Source: Sarcocystis neurona | Lineage: Eukaryota; Apicomplexa; Conoidasida; Eucoccidiorida; Sarcocystidae | DNA length: 64,000 bases | Direction: 5' to 3' | Assembly (NCBI GenBank): GCA_000727475.1 | Contig: KL647327.1 | Location: forward strand, 389,011 to 453,010 | Part shown: piece after piece, positions 1-13,003 of the stretch | Layout: the number at the start of each line of letters is the position of its first letter | Numbering within the stretch: position 1 is the stretch's first letter | Translations under genes and position numbers: made by a program | The notes under the pieces: model-generated | What the model saw: the letters and a program-made list of their open reading frames with translations, nothing else | The model's database searches: none | Told to the model about the DNA's origin: nothing

Positions 1-1490
1 GCTACGCCGCATGGCATCCAAATGTACATATATATAATATATTCACACAGAAACCGCTACACACAGATCGTCTGCGGAGAAGTTCTCTTTCCATACATCG
101 TCAATGCCTAAAACGAGGAGAACAAGAAAACAAAGTGCAGGACAACCTGTAACGGTCTCTTTGGCAGAGTAGAACCGGGCAACACCCCCTGCAGCAGCAG
201 CGGCTCATATGCTGAACTTTAGTGATAGCATTCGCTATCTACGGCATGACTCTATGCCACAAACCTGTCTTTTCCTTCCCACGTGACGTACGCAGACGCA
301 TACGTATGTTGGCACACAGCAAGAATGCTTGAATCATGCAGCTAAACATGTATGTCAATAATATAACCGTGCGCTAGTTGGTTTTTCGCGCAGTCTTTAC
401 ACTGAGAGCGGACGGACGCTCGTGCGAGGCGGTGCGTGTGTCGCGTCGGGGTGTACGTACACCTGAACGGCGCGTGGCTTGTTGCTTTCTTCCAACCGCG
501 CAATTGTCGGGGTCGCAGGTATGCTACACTTTCCGCAACTTACACACGGAGCATTAGAACGTTGAGTTTAATCTATTCCAAAGCAAAATGAAATACTTTA
601 CACAGAGGAAAGAGAGCGCGCTGGAAAGCGAGCACAAGGCAGTGACTACCCACACACCCACACAAGACGGTGTACCACATACAGCATGCGTGTTACAACG
701 GGGCTGTGACCCTTCATGGTAGCCGGGGCCTGCAAGTATTACTTACTTGCAATGCAGTATTTTTTCTATTAGTTCAGTAATACGAGCATATACAGAAAGG
801 GGGCTCTTTATGCATGCCTGCCTAGGTGCACACACACATGCCTACGTACGCATGAATATATATATATATATATATATAGTCCACATCAACAGGCGCAGTT
901 TATGTCTGGAGGTGAGGTGGTCGTCAACGTATGAAGACACGTACGTAAGTGCGTGTGCACCCGTTTACGAGTAGGTCTTATTCTCTGTCCCCCCTGCCCG
1001 TCTCTCTGTCTGTCTCTGTCTCTCTCTCTACATGCACATATATGTAGCTGTAGAAACACGTACGTAGAAACCATACATCTGCGTCTGTTGGTCAACAGAT
1101 GTAGTACGTCAAAAATGATCCGTCAGTATATAGATACGCGTGTACGCCTAAACGCATATATGTATTGAGAGATAGATACAGAGGAAGAAGGAGTGAGAGA
1201 ACGACATAGGAGGCGCGAGATGTATGCATGCATATGAAGTTGCGCTTTGCAGGGAGAGGCACGAAATAAAATATCGGTGTGGCTCTGTGCGGAGGTACAC
1301 CTATGTACGCATGTAGGTGCGTATATACGGATACCTCCCTGCAGAAGCAGAACCGACGCAAAATGCAACACATGCAGACTGTACAAAGAGTACACATATA
1401 AATCCACAATAATAGCTGAATGGACATTCATATATCTGCGTATGCGGGACTGACATCCTGTGCAGGCTGTATAGTCGTGAACAGAGGGGC

Positions 1491-1516
1491 GATGTGTTAC
1501 GGTATCGTAACACATC
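1491..1516. repeat. Short perfect inverted repeat
   Basis: GATGTGTTAC (1491-1500) and GTAACACATC (1507-1516) are perfect reverse complements around a 6-base spacer. A second, imperfect pair (ACAGAGGGGC just before, GCCTCTGTGG about 20 bases after) nests outside it. There is no sign of a gene end or terminator context, so function is unknown. Confidence 0.7.
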
Positions 1517-2322
1517 TGTGCGCAGCGAAGGAACGCCTCTGTGGGTTTATCTCGACCCGTGGAAAGTGAGAGGAACCTTTAAACATATTTGCGTACGTGT
1601 ATTGAGTTACCCACAGACACTTGAGCAAACAGCTGCACACGACTCGATTCACAGTGCCGCATCAGAACTGTGCTTCATGCGTCGCAGCCACGCAGTCTGC
1701 GATGATCCTTAATTTAGAAAGTGTGACGTGCATATACATAGAAATAGATATAGATATGTGGGTAGATGTACCTGTACTTGTACGTGAGCCCGCAGATGAA
1801 GAGGCAACTTAGAATGAGCAGGTAACATACCGTTCGAAAATCTTAGTCGTGCACTCGTGTTCTAACTGTGTCACTTGTGCCTCTCGGATTACGGATGTGT
1901 GGAAGTCAGCGGAAGCCCACACCTTCTGGCCGGTGCATACACAATTATATCGCTGTAGTGTATCTACCTGTATTCACATATATTTATATATAAGCTAACA
2001 TATGAAGACGCATGCCTCTGAGCACGTTTGAGCACATATTAACGTAGTTGGGTGTTTTGTGTAGACGAAGACTAGATGCGTTGACAAATACAACTACATC
2101 AGCTACGTGTGTACCAATAAATTTATTCGTATTTCCTCTGCCTTTCCTGCAGATCCACGCTGACTGGTCAATGCCGCCTCTGTTTATTCCTGCTGTCTTC
2201 TTTGCCTTTACATCTATTGTGGATACAAGCAAAAATGAATTCACCCGTTGAAAACTCATGTGCGTATATACGACGGAGCACACAACAGCAGAAGTATATA
2301 CATATACGTGTATCCATGTATA

Positions 2323-2406
2323 GAGAGAGAGACAGAGGTAGATATCATACACATATATATATATATGTATATATATGTGTATGATATCTACCTGTGTCTC
2401 TCTCTC
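2323..2406. repeat. 84-bp near-perfect palindrome (cruciform-capable)
   Basis: Two 42-base arms meet at about 2364/2365 with no spacer, and about 40 of 42 positions pair. The outer arm is GA-rich, the middle contains GGTAGATATCATACAC, and the core is alternating TA. The outer and middle parts are not simple repeats, so this is a true inverted duplication and not merely a consequence of (TA)n. No coding function is seen. Confidence 0.9.
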
Positions 2407-4773
2407 CGTACTTGAAATAGAGAAACATGTAAACCAGAGGTACGACGCATTTGGTGCACAGGTGTACTCGTGCACATCCCTATAAACGACAAGCTCTACA
2501 TCTGTATGTACTCCTCAGTGCCCCTGTTCAACGACGTTTGAACGCAAATGTATATATCCACATGTATGTGTATTCAGACTCAGGAAGCTCGTTTTTCGAT
2601 ACAAATACACAGCAGTGCTTAGAGATCCAGTGTACGTAGAAAAGTATACGTATGTACATATATGTGCACCGGTAGTTTATATATCCGAACATACCTGTAT
2701 ATATATGTATACAGATATATATACGTTTTAAGTAGAGGAGCTGTACATATATACGTGAACCTATATTCACGCAACAGCACATCCACCAGCGTGTGTGTGT
2801 ATATTTATATCTGTATATATGTTTATATATATGCATGTACGCATACGGATACGTACGCATACTTCTCTGGGTACACAGAGGCACATCTACTACGAGATAG
2901 AATACTTGAAATGACTGCTGCAATGCACGCACGTCGTACAGCGGCTAGACGTCACAGACACACACCTCTCTGCGTGAGAAAGGCCTCAAACACACATCAC
3001 TTTGCCGTCTTCGTCATCAAACGGCGTGTCGCGCATGTCCCTGCTTCTCTGCCTTTTCTTCTTTTCCCCTTTGTACTTCTTCGGCTTCCTCTATACAGAA
3101 GCGACATAAAAGCAAACTGACGACGCACGCTCGTGTGCGTAGTAGATGTGCAGTCGAGTGCCGGGGGGTCCACACAACCTGATCACTTCCTCCTGTGTCA
3201 CGGAACACGCGTTCTTTGCAAGGCCGTGGCAGCACGAAGGGGTACACATATATACCTACGCTGGTAGAGGTTCACACGGACGCGATCATGCGCACTAGTC
3301 TACACAAGTAGATATACTCACGCATATCTGTACATATATGTAGATACATACGTAGACATTGAATGTATCTGCTGGTGGGTGTACATGGGGACAGACACAT
3401 ATACGTGTACGTGAACGTCCATATCAATACACATGTACACATATTTAAAGATATCTCTACACATGGATGTAAAAATCTGCCTCCAATGTCTCAAAGCTGC
3501 AAGGAGAATAGTACTGCCGAAGATGACTCTACTTTTCGCTTGCTGGACCCCTACGCAGAGGGAAAGATGGTGCGTTTATGTAGTTATGGGCACTACAGTG
3601 TACACCCCCACGCTTACACATTCGAACACATACGCATGAGCGTACCACACGTGCAGACCAAGCGTGAGCTATACACTAGAAGAAATAAACACATAGGCAA
3701 GTATATGTCTATAGACGGCACGCGCGTCTTCAGTGTTGCTTCATCCTTTTGAGGGGGACACACACACACACACACATAACATCTGCGTGTGTGCAGACAT
3801 ACCCAGTCTATATGTAAACATTGCATCTACCGAGTGTGCAACTGCGCGCAGGCGTGTCGGGCAGAAACTGACAAAAGTGAAAAGTGGAAAGAGGAGAGTT
3901 TGAGAAGAGTCCGTTCCGAAAAGAAAAAGTACCTTTTTCCGTCGTCGCGCCATGCGCTCAAGCGTCTCTTTATCGAAGAAATTCGTATCTTTCCTCCACC
4001 GCTATAAATTACATGGACGTCCGTGTATACACCGGATGGAAGCGTTATCCGTGCCGGTACGGGGACCGTAGATACTGAGAAAATTTTGGGGAACTCGAGT
4101 GCGGTATCGGGTGGAATAGCACTCTGTACCAGCTGTGTGTGTATACACTCGTATTTGTTTATATCTAGGTATAAAACCCCACTGGGGGTGACGAACAGCA
4201 GCGTATGGCGACGCTGTCCTGAAGAATAGTGATCACACGTTCTCGGTCTTTGTCCTTTCTTTCGAAAGATCATGCGCAGTTGTAGTCGCATGTATATACG
4301 TATGGAAACACGCACCAAACTATTTGTATCCACCTGCAATTTATTTATATATATGTGTCGCTGTACGTGTGAACAGGCGAACAGAAACGTGCTTGCGCGG
4401 ACTTTTGAAGAATTGTATCCACATACCTATAAGCAATGTAGAACTACGCCCGGTATAAGTAAATCTACGTATACACACATGTGTGTATTCCTAAAGTAGC
4501 GTTTCGCGCGCCACGTAGAAGAATTGTGCGTCCGCAGATTTATTCGGGGAAGATGGATAACAGACACATGCAGAAAAGCTAAAATCAAGAAACACCTTAG
4601 AAGTGTTCCTTTTCAGGGGGAATGCTCCGTTCTATCTCGCCGCGATCCTAAACGTCCAAACATTTTTCTCTAGAAGTATATATACACACCAGCTAACGCT
4701 AGACCATTTATTTATATACGGGGAGGTGAAGCAGTTTCCTGTTCTGTGTGCAAATACATACATATGTGAATGC

Positions 4774-4784
4774 ACATATATGTG

Positions 4785-4816
<32 letters not shown>

Positions 4817-5215
4817 TATGTATGTATATATTATTACATAAACATATATATATATATATATGCATGGATGTACATTTGGACGTTTTGAGAATAGCAGAAA
4901 TCCCTTGAGAGAAAGAACTCGCGACTTATTCGCAATGCCTCCGCGTCTCCCTCATGGTACACATACATATATATATATATGTATGTATACATATGCATAC
5001 GTACATGAACGTATGTATGCATGTACATATTGTATATATATATACATATATGTACACATACATGGGAATGTACATACAGGTACATATGTACATGCAGATA
5101 TTGTGTACCCACTATAAACATACAGATATATATATACACACATACGTGCACACATACGCATATATCGTTCAATCTGTCTATATATATATATATGTATGCA
5201 CGTATACGGATATTT
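4774..5215. repeat. (TA)n / TATACA microsatellite block
   Basis: Dense alternating purine-pyrimidine DNA, including pure (TA)n runs near 4787-4804, 4845-4862 and 5180-5193, with interspersed GTACATA and CATACATA units. Open frames across it are artefacts of the repeat. Confidence 0.85.
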
Positions 5216-5474
5216 GTATCTTTGAGTATAAAGATATACTTGAACAGATAAGCGTAGGCGAAATTATGTGCACAAAAAGAGTTGCTAAGGTATACCTGCA
5301 GCAACACACATTTACACACGTAGAGAGAAACGAGGGAATCCGTTTCATCCGGACGCTGTGACGGGCGAACGGCAGAAGTTGGGTCCTTTGCAACGTTGCG
5401 AAGTCGCTATTTCTGCTCTACAAACCAACATTTCCACTTACGCAAAAACGCAAGCGAGTCTACACATGCTTCGC

Positions 5475-5481
5475 CATATAA

Positions 5482-5521
<40 letters not shown>

Positions 5522-5820
5522 GAATTAGCGCGCGTTTCGTATTCCTATACATATACATACATATGTATATATGTATATATATGTAGATACATAGATATAT
5601 ATATACGTACAAATAAGCACGTATTTCTGTGTATCCGTATACATATGTATACATGTAGATATATAGACAGATATCAGTGTGTGCTACTAAGTCTGTTTTA
5701 CTACCCAATATATATATATATATATGCACACACACACACACACACGCGTACGAATAAGCACATATTTCTGTGTATCCGTGTATATACATATGTGGATAGA
5801 TAGATAGATAGATATCAATG
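5475..5820. repeat. Microsatellites with a 141-bp duplicated unit
   Basis: A pure (TA)n run near 5483-5510 precedes two copies of a longer unit. Both share AATAAGCAC followed by a TATTTCTGTGTATCCGT-type block, anchored at 5612 and 5753 (spacing 141). Each copy ends with a TAAGTCTGTTTA segment. The second copy carries (CA)n and (GATA)n expansions. Confidence 0.75.
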
Positions 5821-5869
5821 GGTGGTATACTTAAGTCTGTTTAACAAGTCGATATTGCGAGAGGAACAG

Positions 5870-6195
5870 GGGAACCTACGCAGTTCCTCCACGTAGTGTC
5901 TTCGAAAACTCCCTCCGTGGAGGAACACAGAGGAAGTTGCACAGGCGTCAGAACAGACGTGTGCAGGTACGTAGAGGAGGCGGTGGCGGCCTCTCTGCAA
6001 AGATGCGCGTCTGTACGTGTGCGTGCATGGGTCCACATACATGCAAGTATACAAGGGTGTAGAATAGGGGTTCCTGATAGAAGCTTGCAAAGACGTCAGA
6101 AGAAACGGGGCCAGCTGGACAGAGGAGGAGACAGCGGTTTCTCTACAAAGAGGCGCGTATGTAGGTGTGGGTGCCCATATGTGTAGGTACACAAA
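5870..6195. repeat. Diverged tandem duplication, about 150 bp
   Basis: Two related blocks (roughly 5945-6060 and 6090-6195) share the order AGAGGAGG, GGC/GTTTCTCT, CAAAGA-GCGCGT, GTACGTGTG or GTAGGTGTG, then CACATA or CATATG. An inverted pair, CTCCACGTAGTG / CCTCCGTGGAGG, lies just before them. No coding potential is apparent. Confidence 0.5.
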
Positions 6196-7740
6196 CGTGT
6201 AGATATGTACGTTCTTGATGAAGAACGGAGAGAACAGGGCGCTGCTTATATCAAACGACGTGAGCCGACAAAAAACCAGCCGCTCGACCGCCTGTGCCCG
6301 TTCTGAAGCTCAGCTCTCCACCACGAGCTTCTCCAGGTTCTTCAGGCGCGTGGTAAGATGCTCGCTCTCTCGCTTTTTCCTGCAGAAAACAACCGGGCCA
6401 GCCCGCAGGAGCCCCCTGCCTCTAGTTACCCAAGAAGAAGGTAAAACGCCTCTTCACTCCCTACGTCGCCGTCTACTTTTCAACTAACCGTGCCGTGTGT
6501 GCCGTTGGCTGAGGTATACGAGGATCTACACACACGTACTGACACGTGTCTGTTAAGGAGACGCGCAAGTGCCAATAAAGTCATAGAGAGACAGCAAGGA
6601 TCGGGATAGTGTGGACCAGTCGACGGATAGACTTCTCCCTACGTAACCCTACACGGACGGTTTACACATCCAGGAGAAAGATACGAGCAGATGCCAGTGT
6701 GCTCCTATGGGTGGAAACACATACACACATATGTATATGAACTTCTGGTAGACAAGAAAAATAAGTGGACTTTTCCACGTGTAGCTGGGCTCTTTGCACG
6801 CGGAGACCCATACGTATCTGTGCAAGTAGACCGAATCACTAAGACGCACAGACTCACACGTATATACGTCCTTACGTGTGCCAGTGTGTGTGTGTGTGTG
6901 TATGTAGATGTACGTAAAATGGACGTGTTCTTCCAGGTAGAGGAGGCTGCTCACTCTTTGACGACTTGTGGCTGTCTAGCACAAATGCGAGTAGACACCA
7001 GACATACACGCAGACATATACAGATGTGTCTACAAGGACAACGCCGTGGCCGTGCGTGTGCTTGTATACGTGCATAGATAGAGAGAGGGACACCTATTTG
7101 GGTCTCGCGGCTCTCAAGTTTCGAAGTGTATCGTAGAAAAGTTCACGTATATTCAGACAGCTACGCACCTCGGCATACACAGACTTGTACAGGCTTGTTT
7201 TTGTCGCTGTGTGGGGACGCGTACAATACGGCTGCTGTGCTTGTCGATAGTTATCGACACGGGGTGTATGTACACAGCAACTTCAGGGTGTGGTATGTAT
7301 GCATATACGTGTGTGTGCGGAATACGGCGCCAATATATATCCCCTCACAAACATACATATATGTGTATATTTTGCCAGTGTATACCGGTGCTTTGATGTT
7401 TGGCAGACGTGGACATGCGAGAAAGCTTCCCCACCTGTATGCGTCTCACTCTCTGTATGTGGACATATACGTATACGCATGCCGGTACCTGTAGTGGCAT
7501 ATAACTGCATCTCCTCCTCTGTCCCTCCTGCCTACGTGACTGTATGTGACACATTTCTCTCTACTTGCACTCACCTTATCACCCATATATAAAATTTTAT
7601 ATTGGTAGACGGTGTGTTGGTGTGTGTCGGTGTGTGGGGTGCTTGATAGACGCGCCCGTATGTACGAAAGTGTCCGTACCTTTGCGCGTGCGTGCATCAC
7701 TCACCAAGGTTGGTTCTCTGCTACATCAACACGAAATGTT

Positions 7741-8000
7741 TCACTTACGAACATATATATACATATATTTATACGTGTATGTATGTATGTATGTATACCT
7801 CTCCCTCTCTCTACATATACGTGAATATATATATATATAGATATCTGTGCATATAAGTATATATACTCCTCTCCCTCTCTCTACCTATATACGTATACAC
7901 ATTCAGATATATGTATATCTACGTATACCTCTCCCTCTCTGTATATATATATATATGTATACAAACATATATGAATACACATATACATGTATATACTTTT
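7741..8000. repeat. CT/TA minisatellite, 60-70 bp period
   Basis: CCTCTCCCTCTCT followed by TATA/TACGTATA-rich DNA recurs at about 7798, 7868 and 7928. Spacers are TA microsatellites of varying length. Confidence 0.8.
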
Positions 8001-8520
8001 CCTGTATGTACGGGGAGACTCTACAGAGGGACAGAGAATAATATCAAGGCGTATCAAGATTGACAACGGTGAAGCGGCAGAGACGACTCGGCGCGTTGAA
8101 TTCCCAAGTCCGACGGCGCGAGGCGCGAGTCGGCTGCACACGTTCCTGCTCACCGGAGCGCTTCTTGTTCGTCGTCTGTCCGTCGTCGGACGTACTGCAA
8201 AATTCGTACGCAGCAGCAGCAGAGAACGAGGAGAAGTGTGGACAACCACACGATCTGCTGCTGGGCGACTGCGTCAACTCCGCGTCTACTACCCACGTCG
8301 TCCTTCGCGAGTTTCGTCCCAGTCAGCCCCCCTCCCCGCCTGTCCCGCCTGTTTTTCTACGTAAGAGGTCTCTGCACACGCACTTAAGAAGACCGAGAGA
8401 CGCACCTGCATGTACAACGGCCACGTAGATATGTACACGTAGATAACAGGAAAAACAGAGAATTTATAGAGTGGAAATGGTTCACGAAAGCAGGCAGCGG
8501 GACTGTCTCTTTCCACCTAC
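8001..8520. other. Unique, GC-balanced patch; possible minus-strand exon
   Basis: This patch lacks microsatellites. On the minus strand, 8194-8154 is bounded by an acceptor-like TTTTGCAG and a donor-like GTGAGC. One frame reads YVRRRTDDEQEALR, which is charged and exon-like. It could be a short distal exon of the minus-strand gene beginning at 14263, but nothing links them except strand. The plus-strand frame over the same patch is Arg-rich and less protein-like. Confidence 0.25.
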
Positions 8521-9349
8521 CTACGTCGGCGTCAAGACTCACATATACGTGTGTCTATGTCCATCCCATACAACTACCTAAATACACACGTCTAGTATAC
8601 ATGTATGTATACAGGCACACAGAGCCATCGAGGGAGAGAGAATGATTGATGCGAATATAACTACACACGGATGTACAGAGATACATGTGCAGATATACAC
8701 ATATACGTATGGATCCTTTTTTTCGCAACGAGAGCTTCTAAACAGAGAATGAATAGGTCAGTCTCTGCCTACGTGCGCGCACCTATGTGAATATGTATGT
8801 GGACGTGATTTCTTGAAAGAAACCTGGACTTGTACGGCTGGCAGAAGGTAACACGAAGCGACAGGGGCACGAAAGAGCAAACCATAGAATACTCTTGTCC
8901 ACACACAAATACACATATGCATATATGTGTGTATATAGAAACGTGTAAGTGTACAAACATGCATGCGTATGGATGTACATATATATATATATATATATAT
9001 GTACGTAAGTAAAAATGTGTATATATATACGTATATATGTGTATACATACTCTTCAAAGCACCCACGCCCACTTTTCTGTATCAGGACGTCTTCTCTTTA
9101 CAGAAAGTATTTGTGTGCATGTGCGCGAGAAATACAACACGAACTCCAGCGCAGTGAGTTGCTTGCGCGACAGGTTGAGAACAGCGGAGATCGTGTGCGT
9201 CTCAGAAGTAGAACGATGTTTCGGCAACACGGCAGAACATGTAAATTCGCCAGAGGGAAGAGAAAGGGAGATTGAGGGACAGAGGGAGGTGCCCGTTGGC
9301 TGCAGAAAATACATGAGCCGAGAATGCTGTCGCTGTAACTCACAATATA
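8521..9349. other. Microsatellite-bearing region without a gene
   Basis: Contains a pure (TA)n run at about 8979-9000 and GTATATAC-type repeats, then about 250 bases of more balanced sequence. I see no supported exon. Confidence 0.5.
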
Positions 9350-9980
9350 ACAGCAGCGGCAGCAGCAGCAGCAGGATAGAGCAGCGACAGCTGCTCAACA
9401 AAAAACTGCGCGCAGCAAGTGGCAGCTCGGCGTGGCACCAGCTGCGGTAGGCGAGACAAGCAGCAGCTGGTGCGCGACGAGAGGGAGAGCAACAGCAGCT
9501 GCTGCGACGAGAGATAGCGCAGCGGAGAGCCGCAGGAGCAGCGGTGTCAAGAGATCAGCAGACAGAACAGCACCCGAGGGCAGCAGCGGACAGCAGCAGC
9601 ATAGAAAAGCAGCACAGAGCAGCAGCACAGGGAGAAGCAGCGGAGAGCAGCAGCGGAGAGCAGCAGCAGCGAGAAGCAGCAGGGAACAGCAGCGGAAAGC
9701 AGCAGCGGAGAGCAGCAGCGGAGAACAGCAGCCGAGAACAGCAGCGGAGAGCACCAGCAGAAAGCAGCAGCAGAGAGCACCAGCAGAGAGCAGCAGCAGA
9801 GATCAACAGTTGCAGAGAAAGTAATGGCAAAAACTAGCAGTAGAGACAGCAGCAGGAGCAGCTATGCGGCAGACGAGACATTAGCAGAGGGCAACAGCAA
9901 GAAGGAGCAGCACCGACCGACAGAGGAGAAAAAGCAGCCCAGCGCGGCGGCAGCGGCAGGAAGAGAGCAGCAAGAAGAGT
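9350..9980. repeat. Long interrupted CAG tract
   Basis: Roughly 630 bases dominated by CAG and its variants (AGCAGCGGAGAGCAGCAG units of 9-18 bases). All plus-strand frames stay open over most of it, reading Ala/Glu/Gln/Ser or Arg/Ser runs; minus frames read Leu/Ala/Cys. Because every frame is open, openness is not evidence of coding, and I see no flanking exon signals that force one. Confidence 0.85.
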
Positions 9981-10683
9981 GATTAGAACAGCCACAGAGG
10001 TGCGCGTGTCTGAGGAAAAGCGCCGGCACCGAGCCTATGTGGCCTGCGTGTCCGCAGACAAGAGAACCCAAAGAACTACAGAAAAGAAGGGAACTTACTT
10101 CTGCATAGCGAAGTTTTGCTCGCATATCCTCCACGTAGGCGGCACTGCAAAAAAAAAAGCGCACCGTACGTACACCCCGAAGACACACCCCACAACAGAC
10201 AAACGTGCGTGATCCGGCGGCAGCAGTTCAATTTCTGTCCACCACGCAAGTGGATCTTCCACCCATACGCCAGTAGATGTCTCGGAGTCTGCACATACCT
10301 CTCGAGGACCACGCCGCGGGTGCAGACACACACGAAAGGTCGGTCTCGTCTTTTTCTTTAGTATCGAAGGATAAACATCTGCTTCGGTGCGTCCTCTACG
10401 GAGTGACTCGCTCAGAGACATGTGCATGCGACTAGACACGCTTCGAGAGGCCAGAAGGAGGAGGAGGAAAAGACGCCAGAGGCCGAAGAGGACAATCGAA
10501 TGAGGAGGGGAAGAAGAATTCTGAGGCAGTACAGGCGCAGACGGAAGGGCCAGCGATAGGAAGTCTCTGCCGCGGAAAGAGCACTGTACTATACACAACG
10601 ACAACTTTTCTCTACACGTCAACAGTTCCACGATGACGACGCACTGCAGCAGACACACGCCAGAAGCTACTGCCCCTTTCGCT
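9981..10683. other. Spacer between facing CAG and CTG tracts
   Basis: Balanced, mostly unique sequence with short open frames on both strands. The minus-strand frame at 10095-10658 is open but lacks a convincing protein composition. No exon assigned. Confidence 0.4.
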
Positions 10684-11256
10684 CTCTGCTGCTGCCCGGG
10701 GGCCGCCGCTGGTGTTGCTGCTGTTGTTGTTGCACCTCGTGCGGCTACTGCTGCTGTGCTGCTCGTCGCTGCCGCAGCAGTGCCCTCCCTTTCCTGCTGC
10801 TGCTGCTGCTTGTCCTCCTCCTCCTCCTTGTGACGCAGTTGTTGTCGCTTCTCCCCCTGCTGCAGTTGCTTTTCCTGTCAGTGCCCGGGCTACTGCTACT
10901 GCTCTGTTTGGGGATGCAGCTGCTGTGTCGCCTGCTGCTGCTGCTGCCGCTCCTTCTGGCGCTCCTGCTGCCGTGTCCCTTGCTCATCTGGTTGCTACCA
11001 TTCATACCGTCCTCGCGGTTCCTCCTCCTGCTGCTGCCATTGCTGCTACGTTTCCCTCTGTTTTGCGATTGCTGCTGTCAATGATGCTGGCGATGTGAGG
11101 GTGCTGTTGCGGCTGCTGCTCTTGCTGCGTCAGCTATTGCTGCGTCTGCAGTGGCTGCGTCTGCTATTGTTGCGGCTGCTATTGCTGCGCCTGCAACTGC
11201 TGCGTCTGCTGCTGCTGCCGGCGCGTTATCCCTGGTCCTGCTGCTGCTGCTGTGGT
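10684..11256. repeat. Long interrupted CTG tract
   Basis: About 570 bases of CTG/CTGCTGTTG-type repeat on the plus strand, the reverse-complement sense of the CAG tract at 9350-9980. It reads Leu, Cys/Ala or Val runs in different plus frames, and Ser/Gln/Arg on the minus strand. Probably non-coding or intronic, but a low-complexity exon cannot be excluded. Confidence 0.85.
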
Positions 11257-12539
11257 GTGTGTGTACCCCCTGCGGGTTTACCGGTCAGAGGAAGAGAGAG
11301 TCTGCACGTGACGCTTTTCCCACGACATGATGCCGCGTAGAATTTCTTTGTCGCGAAAAGAGACGCATCGATTAAAACTCACCTACAACCACCGGATCGC
11401 ACAGAAGCAGCAACAGCGGCAGCGCGACAAAGCGATGCAAAGGCACATCAGCCACGCACACACACACACGCACACATACACACACACACAGCAACAGCAG
11501 CATCGGCAACTCCGCCGTCACAGCAGCAGCCACAGCGCCTGTGACGGCAGCAGCAACAGCGTCGTTGACAGCAGCAGCAACAGTGCCGTTGACAGCAGCA
11601 GCAACAGCACTCTCGACAGGACCGGTAGCGACACTGCCCGCAGCAGCAGCACCAGAGTAATTCGCCGCCAGAGCAGCGGATCCCTCTCACAGAGCCGCAC
11701 TTTCGTCAAGCAACCTGTGCCACGTGATTTGCTTGAAACTTCTCTTTTGCTCTGTTTGTCGTCGCGCTCGGCCGAAGCGACTGCCTCCTGCTTCTGCTTC
11801 TTCTTCTCATTCTCTCCGCTTCATCCTGCTCTCCTGTAGCTTCCCCTCCTCCTCGTCCTTCCCTGTGCTACGCTGCTACGCTCTGCCCCCCCTCGCATTC
11901 GCTACAACTTTCCCATACATCTGCAGGTATACACATAGATACGGCTCCACACATATATACAAATCTACACATAGGAAAGAACCCTACTTCACTCTGTGTA
12001 GTTGCAGTGCGCAGGAGTCCATACGCGTATACATGTGTTCTACTTTTGCAGGCCTGTGTACGCATATGTGTCCACACACGAGGCTACGTATATAGCCTTA
12101 CACACATATATACACATGTAGAGGAATACACCCCTGTGGCTCCATGTCCACACACTATCCATGCGTAGTAGATATATACAAAGATACACACACATATGTG
12201 GGCAATGAACCTCTCCTTCAGACGTTTTTCTGTGAAGAAATCTGCGACGCACAACTTTCCGATAGATAACAAGGAAGTAGTCGCCCCACACATGTGTGCG
12301 TGCCCGTATTTAGCGACTTCTCTTTGCGTATATAAACGTGTAAATAGACACAAACCGAAATACACTCCCTCCAAAAGAGGGCACTCTGCGCCTTTATCTC
12401 CTCAATGTACACACATACATGTGCTTACACGTGGTAACGAGAAAAGAGACACGTAGAGAAGTAGATTTATGTGCTCCCCATCTGTAGAGATTCGTGGCCA
12501 TACACTAAATGAAGGAGCGTTCTCTCCTGCATGTATACA
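11257..12539. other. Mixed region with a CAG tract and CT-rich DNA
   Basis: Holds a (CA)n run near 11456-11490 and a CAG/CAA-rich stretch at about 11490-11660. A pyrimidine-rich block follows (11750-11900), then TACACA-type microsatellite. The plus-strand frame 11327-11839 is open through the CAG tract and its sense is dictated by that repeat. No gene called. Confidence 0.45.
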
Positions 12540-12664
12540 CAAATATCGATCCTTGCCCACCCCAAGTGTACACAAGTGGAATATCGTTCTCTCCTACATA
12601 TATACATTCGTATGGACTTCTACCCACTGCAAGTGTATACAAGTCGAATAGCGCTCTCTCCTAC

Positions 12665-12700
<36 letters not shown>

Positions 12701-13003
12701 TTATAGATAGATAGATAGATCCCTACGCACTGCAAGTGTATACAAGTCGAATAGCGCTCTCTCCCACATATGTATATATGTAGAGAGAGAGAGCGCCCTA
12801 CCCACTGCAAGTGTGTACAAGTCGAACAGCGCTCCCTCTTATATATATATATATATATGTATACAGAACCCTACCCAGTGCAGGTGTGTACACGTCGAAT
12901 AGCGTTCTCTCCTATAAATATATTTATATATCCTTCCCCCTGCAAGTGTCTATGAATCAAGTAGGGTTCTCTCGTACATATATGCGTATGTGTGGGCCCA
13001 TAC
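12540..13003. repeat. Tandem array overlapping the splice donor of the 13-14 kb gene
   Basis: About six units of 65-105 bp repeat TACCCACTGCAAGTGT, then ACAAGTCGAATAGCG, CTCTCTCC and a TA microsatellite. Copies start near 12554, 12620, 12724, 12799, 12870 and 12935. The exon-intron junction of the minus-strand gene at 13001-13015 (TACCCACTGCAGCTTGCA) resembles the unit start. Read on the minus strand, each unit carries TTGCAGTGGGTA or a close variant, with acceptor-like and donor-like dinucleotides. Confidence 0.8.

Larger units (their letters stand above)
1..7740. other. Repeat-rich, apparently gene-free region
   Basis: No reading frame here has a convincing protein-like composition. All open frames are short and mostly translate TATA, GTAC and CACA microsatellites into runs of Tyr, Ile, His and Val. 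The DNA mixes (TA)n tracts, TATG/TACA-type repeats and moderately unique patches (about 1-700, 3000-3250, 6200-6500). Specific repeats inside it are listed separately. A gene with very short exons could be missed, because the CCT8 gene further along shows that coding exons here can be as short as 29-66 bases. Confidence 0.6.

Noticed and set aside
4600..5400. Tyr/Ile/His-rich frames as secreted peptides
   Set aside because: They are translations of TATA/TACA microsatellites in several frames at once.
9350..9840. Open plus-strand frames of about 130 codons rich in Ala/Glu/Gln/Ser (CAG tract) as a coding exon
   Set aside because: CAG repeats keep all frames open, no flanking exon or splice signals compel a reading, and there is no unique protein segment attached.
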